Shown: positions 41,010-44,087 of the stretch, one piece after another | Layout: every line of letters starts with the position of its first letter | Numbering within the stretch: the stretch's first letter is position 1 | DNA from: Sphingomonadales bacterium | Lineage (GTDB): Bacteria; Pseudomonadota; Alphaproteobacteria; SMXS01 | DNA: 44,087 bases | Assembly (NCBI GenBank): GCA_022844405.1 | Contig: JALHLV010000033.1 | Span: forward strand, 1-44,087 | Direction of reading: 5' to 3' | Made by a program: the position numbers and the translations under genes | The notes under the pieces: model-generated | Told to the model about the DNA's origin: nothing | The model's database searches: none | What the model saw: the letters and a program-made list of their open reading frames with translations, nothing else

Positions 41010-41732
41010 ATGCGGCTTTGTGTTCTGGGCGCGACCGGTAACAGCGGGCGTCGCATTGTGTCGGAAGCCCTCGCGCGCGGTCACGAGGTTACGGCGCTGG
41101 TCCGCAACCTGGGTGCATTGGCGCCCTCGCCACGGCTTGCCGTTCACCAGGTCGATTTTTCTGCCGCCGGCGCTCTCGAAAGCGCGTTGCAGTCTCATGA
41201 CGGCGTGATCAATGCGGCTGGCTATGTCGCTGACGGATCAAGGTTCACCGATCTGGTCGGCCGCATCATCGCCGCAACCAATTCGGCATTGGGACCTGGC
41301 GGGCGCTTCTGGCTGTTTGGCGGCGCGGCGCTTCTGAATGTGCCCGGCGCCCGCTTTACCGGCATTGACCTGCCCGGCGTGCCGAAAATGTACGAGGCGC
41401 ATCGCACCAACCACGACGCGGTCAAGGCAAGCCAACTCGACTGGTCGATGCTTTGTCCCGGTCCGATGATCGACGCGCCCGATGGCAAGGCGACATCCGG
41501 TCTTGTTCTGTCGGCGGAGGAGTGGCCCCTGCTGCGCCCGGCACTGACATACGCCCTGCCGCGGCTCGCCACATCACTGGCGTTCAAACGATCCATGCCG
41601 AGGCTGACGCTTTATTATGAGGACGCGGCGAAGGTCATTCTCGATCATCTGGAGAAAGACGGCCGCTTCGCGCGCAAGCGCGTGGGCGTGGCGCTGCCTG
41701 GCGGCGAGCGGCGACACAAGCCCGCACCTTGA
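41010..41732 (+). CDS. NAD(P)-binding atypical SDR protein
   Basis: 240 aa. GATGNSGRRIVSEALARGHE (8-27) is an atypical-SDR nucleotide motif, followed by LVRN, VDFSAAGALESALQSHDGVI and CPGPMI. These are often quinone/flavin-type NAD(P)H-binding oxidoreductases. Very good AAGGAGGGG site before ATG 41010. Base composition is slightly less GC-rich than its neighbours. It starts directly after the RAYT repeat. Confidence 0.85.
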   Translation: MRLCVLGATGNSGRRIVSEALARGHEVTALVRNLGALAPSPRLAVHQVDFSAAGALESALQSHDGVINAAGYVADGSRFTDLVGRIIAATNSALGPGGRFWLFGGAALLNVPGARFTGIDLPGVPKMYEAHRTNHDAVKASQLDWSMLCPGPMIDAPDGKATSGLVLSAEEWPLLRPALTYALPRLATSLAFKRSMPRLTLYYEDAAKVILDHLEKDGRFARKRVGVALPGGERRHKPAP

Positions 41733-41735
41733 TGC

Positions 41736-42143
41736 TTACCCGCCGAACGTCTTCACCGCGATCAGGGTGAGCAGCGCGATCTGCGCGCCGTAGAACATGA
41801 AGCGGAGATAGACCGCCGGGATGCTGGTGGAGGCCATGTGCACCGCCGACTGGAAGATGCGGGCATAGAGGATCCACATTGCGTAGCGGTCGGCCATGGC
41901 GCTGTTGCCGGCGAGGATGGCGACCAGCAGCACGGCACCGACGATGGGCAGGTTCTCGTAGCAGTTGGCGTGGGCGCGGGCGAGCCGGCGGGAGAAACCG
42001 CCGATGTCCTCGCCGGTGGGCGAGAACTCGTTGGCCGGCTTGACGCCGCGCATGACCAGGACGGTGCGCGTCATGGCGATGGCGACGCTGAGCAGCAGCG
42101 TCCACATGGCGAAGCCCAGCAGGGCCATCAGCGTCGGTGTCAT
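41736..42143 (-). CDS. MAPEG family membrane protein
   Basis: 135 aa, four hydrophobic helices. MALLGFAMWTLLLSVAIAMT, RAHANCYENLPIVGAVLLVA (with the ENLPIFG-like MAPEG signature) and WILYARIFQSAVHMAS fit the eicosanoid/glutathione-type MAPEG family of the inner membrane. Substrate unknown. GGGGGAGA precedes the ATG at 42143. Convergent with the SDR gene, 3 bp apart. Confidence 0.85.
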   Translation of the reverse strand: MTPTLMALLGFAMWTLLLSVAIAMTRTVLVMRGVKPANEFSPTGEDIGGFSRRLARAHANCYENLPIVGAVLLVAILAGNSAMADRYAMWILYARIFQSAVHMASTSIPAVYLRFMFYGAQIALLTLIAVKTFGG

Positions 42144-42253
42144 GAAGTCATCTCCCCCGATTGATTCCGGCGCAGCATAGCCGTGAACGCACCCCGCTTG
42201 GAACGGCGATACGCTCTGTTACACTCTGCCACCCGAAAAGGCAGGAGACCTTC

Positions 42254-42721
42254 ATGAGCGGACGGATCGCGGCGCGGCTTCAGGAACTGGGCATCGAACT
42301 GGCCGAGGCGCCCAAGCCCGTCGCCGCCTATGTGCCGTTCGTCGTCGCCGGCGGGCTGATCTTCGTGTCGGGCCAGGTCTCGGCGGTGCCGAGCGGCATG
42401 CGCTATGTGGGCAAGGTCGGCTTCGACCTGACCGTCGAGCAGGGCCACCAGGCGGCGCGGCTGTGCGGCCTCAACATCCTGGCCCAGCTCGGGGCGGCGC
42501 TCGACGGCGATCTGGACCGGATCACCCGGATCGTCAAGCTGACCGGCTTCGTCAACTGCGCCGACGGTTTCACCCAGCAGCCGCAGGTGGTGAACGGCGC
42601 GTCCGAGCTGATGGTCGACGTGTTCGGCGACGCCGGCCGCCACGCCCGCGCGGCGCTGGGCGCCAACGCGCTGCCGCTGGGCATGGCGGTCGAGGTGGAC
42701 GCGGTCGCGGCGTTCACGTGA
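42254..42721 (+). CDS. RidA (YjgF/YER057c/UK114) family protein
   Basis: 155 aa from ATG 42254, after AGGAGA. GLIFVSGQVSAVPSGMRYVG, EQGHQAARLCGLNILAQLGA, VVNGASELMVDVFGDAG and RAALGANALPLGMAVEVDAV are RidA landmarks in the YjgF-like LMA branch (longer N-terminus). It trimerises; members destroy reactive enamines or imines, or have no known activity. The next gene begins at the overlapping GTGA. Confidence 0.9.
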   Translation: MSGRIAARLQELGIELAEAPKPVAAYVPFVVAGGLIFVSGQVSAVPSGMRYVGKVGFDLTVEQGHQAARLCGLNILAQLGAALDGDLDRITRIVKLTGFVNCADGFTQQPQVVNGASELMVDVFGDAGRHARAALGANALPLGMAVEVDAVAAFT

Positions 42722-43881
42722 GCCTGCCCGTGAGCGCCGCCGTCACCGCTGCCGCGATCCCGTCGCTTTCCGCCGTCAAGGCGGCGGACTGGGACGCCTG
42801 CGCCAGGACGGAGAACCCGTTCGTCTGCCATGCCTTCCTGTCGTCGCTGGAGGAGAGCGGCTGCGTCGGCGCGGGCACCGGCTGGACGCCGACGCATATC
42901 ATTATCGAAAGAACAGGCGGCGGGCTCGCCGGCTGCGTGCCCATGTATCTGAAATCCCACTCCCAGGGTGAATATGTGTTCGACCATGGCTGGGCACATG
43001 CCTGGGAGCGCGCCGGCGGCGACTATTATCCCAAGCTGCAGGTGTCGGTGCCGTTCTCGCCGGTGACCGGACCGCGGCTGCTGGCGCCCGACGCGGGTAC
43101 GCGCGGCCTGCTGCTCAATGCCTGCGTCCAGGTCGCCGACAAGATGGGCGTGTCGTCGCTGCACGTCACCTTCCCCACCTTCGAGCAGTGGAGCGAGATG
43201 GGCGACGCCGGCCTGCTGCTGCGCAAGGACCAGCAGTTCATCTGGCGCAATGACGGCTACGCGACCTTCGACGATTTCCTCGCCGCGCTGAGCTCGCGCA
43301 AGCGCAAGAACATCCGCAAGGAGCGCGCCCAGGCGGTCTCGCCCGGCATCGACATCGAGGTGCTGACCGGCAACGATCTGCGCGAGGCGCACTGGGACGC
43401 GTTCTACCGGTTCTATGTGGACACCTCGTCGCGCAAATGGGGCCGGCCCTACCTGAACCGGAAGTTCTTCTCGCTGATCGGCGAGCGCATGCCGGAGAAG
43501 ATCGTGCTGGTGCTGTGCCGGCGTGCCGGCCGCTACATCGCCGGCGCCATCAACCTGCTGGGCTCGGACGCGCTGTTCGGTCGCAACTGGGGCTGCGTCG
43601 AGGACCATCCGTGCCTGCATTTCGAGGCGTGCTATTACCAGGCCATCGACTTCGCCATCTCGCGCGGCCTGTCGCGGGTCGAGGCCGGCGCCCAGGGCCA
43701 GCACAAGCTGGCGCGCGGCTACCTGCCGCAATTCACCTATTCCGCCCACTGGATCGCCGACCCGGGCTTCCGCCAGGCCGTCGCCCGCTTCCTCAAGGAG
43801 GAAGGCGCCTATGTGGAGCATGACCAGGAGGCGCTGGCGGCGCACGGGCCGTTCAGGCGGGTGAGCGGGGAGGAGGATTGA
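42718..43881 (+). CDS. FemAB-like / DUF482 GNAT-fold acyltransferase
   Basis: 387 aa from GTG 42718 (GTGA overlap with the ridA-like stop; GTG 42730 is possible). NPFVCHAFLSSLEESGCVG, CVPMYLKSHSQGEYVFDHGW, SSRKRKNIRKERAQ, FYRFYVDTSSRKWGRPYLNR and ARGYLPQFTYSAHWI are the pattern of the FemAB-like family (PF04339, peptidoglycan-biosynthesis-related annotation). It probably transfers an aminoacyl or acyl group; the substrate is unknown. Confidence 0.88.
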   Translation: MSLPVSAAVTAAAIPSLSAVKAADWDACARTENPFVCHAFLSSLEESGCVGAGTGWTPTHIIIERTGGGLAGCVPMYLKSHSQGEYVFDHGWAHAWERAGGDYYPKLQVSVPFSPVTGPRLLAPDAGTRGLLLNACVQVADKMGVSSLHVTFPTFEQWSEMGDAGLLLRKDQQFIWRNDGYATFDDFLAALSSRKRKNIRKERAQAVSPGIDIEVLTGNDLREAHWDAFYRFYVDTSSRKWGRPYLNRKFFSLIGERMPEKIVLVLCRRAGRYIAGAINLLGSDALFGRNWGCVEDHPCLHFEACYYQAIDFAISRGLSRVEAGAQGQHKLARGYLPQFTYSAHWIADPGFRQAVARFLKEEGAYVEHDQEALAAHGPFRRVSGEED

Positions 43882-44087
43882 GGGTGGAGCAACGGGACCA
43901 ACGCCCCTCACCCTGCCCTCTCCGAGGGTTTAATACGGGGACATTTTAATACGGGGACATAATCACTAGTGTCCGGAAAGCGCTGACGGGGTCGGCGATA
44001 GATCACTGATAGTATTATAGAATTTTATCTTTGTCTGTGTCACCGACTTGAACGGCGTCGCTTGCGGGGCGAGCATCCATGCCCTGG
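43882..44087. other. Non-coding tail with half repeat and tandem REP-like copies
   Basis: A half copy of the dispersed repeat family (about 43902-43929, CGCCCCTCACCCTGCCCTCTCC) is followed by two direct copies of TTAATACGGGGACAT. After that the last 120 bp are less GC-rich, with no supported gene; a mobile element or gene may start beyond the edge. Confidence 0.55.
43930..43960 (+). repeat. Tandem REP-like 15-mer TTAATACGGGGACAT
   Basis: Copies at 43930-43944 and 43946-43960 are identical, one base apart. They resemble the arms at 4491-4572 (TAATACAGGGACACAAT). They interrupt a half copy of the other dispersed repeat. Confidence 0.8.

Noticed and set aside
43965-44087. Possible start of a mobile element at the right edge (GTGTCCGGAAAGCGCTGAC)
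   Set aside because: Too little sequence is visible to identify an end repeat or a transposase frame.

Overview
The window is 44,087 bp of GC-rich DNA (about two thirds G+C by eye) that reads as chromosome of an alphaproteobacterium. Pointers to that class are the short alphaproteobacterial DUF3572 protein, a cysteine-free ribosomal protein L33 followed by DUF3572/HAD/ROK genes, a class I PHA synthase coupled to a FabI-type reductase, and several families of hairpin intergenic repeats. The genus cannot be named from the sequence alone. No rRNA, tRNA, CRISPR array or prophage was seen.

Layout. 1-5 kb: 3' part of a DUF2339 multi-pass membrane protein, a crotonase, a threonine aldolase and a small PPOX flavoprotein. 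5-8.2 kb: a cytochrome P450 with a coupled SRPBCC protein, then a NUDIX hydrolase/lipoprotein pair. 8.2-12.8 kb: an orphan AbrB-type antitoxin, an aldo/keto reductase, an SPFH/NfeD pair, a VOC protein coupled to a hydrolase carrying the complete fluoroacetate-dehalogenase active site, and an orphan FitA-like antitoxin without a normal start codon. 12.8-21.5 kb: two MFS transporters, a P-loop kinase gene truncated by a repeat, and an RND efflux operon flanked on both sides by paralogous VOC genes. 21.5-28.1 kb: PPOX and HNH proteins, PhzF, a second aldo/keto reductase with a clear terminator, a HigBA-type toxin-antitoxin pair, and phaC-fabI. 28.4-33.1 kb: a sulfate uptake locus (Rrf2 regulator, sbp, cysT, cysW, cysA). 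33.1-36.4 kb: an SDR, a frameshifted hicA with intact hicB, and an NTF2-like/SDR/HCCA-isomerase operon. 36.5-39 kb: a small secreted protein, rpmG, DUF3572, HAD and ROK kinase. 39.1-41 kb: an accessory islet. 41-44 kb: NAD(P)-binding protein, MAPEG, RidA and a FemAB-like acyltransferase.

How the genes work together. Many pairs overlap by ATGA or GTGA (NUDIX/lipoprotein, SPFH/NfeD, VOC/hydrolase, NTF2-like/SDR/isomerase, RidA/FemAB-like), so the core of the window is compact operons for xenobiotic or lipid-like substrate handling, efflux, polymer storage and sulfate import.

The three most notable signals are these. (1) One near-palindromic operator motif recurs three times, in front of the Rrf2 regulator, sbp and cysT, which suggests an Rrf2-controlled sulfur regulon. 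(2) A low-GC two-gene islet (a fragment resembling part of a toxin or protease domain, plus a secreted Sel1-repeat protein) is bracketed by 22-bp repeats belonging to the adjacent REP-associated tyrosine transposase (RAYT). (3) Toxin-antitoxin loci are found in all states of decay: intact HigBA with a 16-bp palindromic operator, HicAB with a -1 frameshift in the toxin, a FitA-like gene with ACG in place of its start, and a lone AbrB-type gene.
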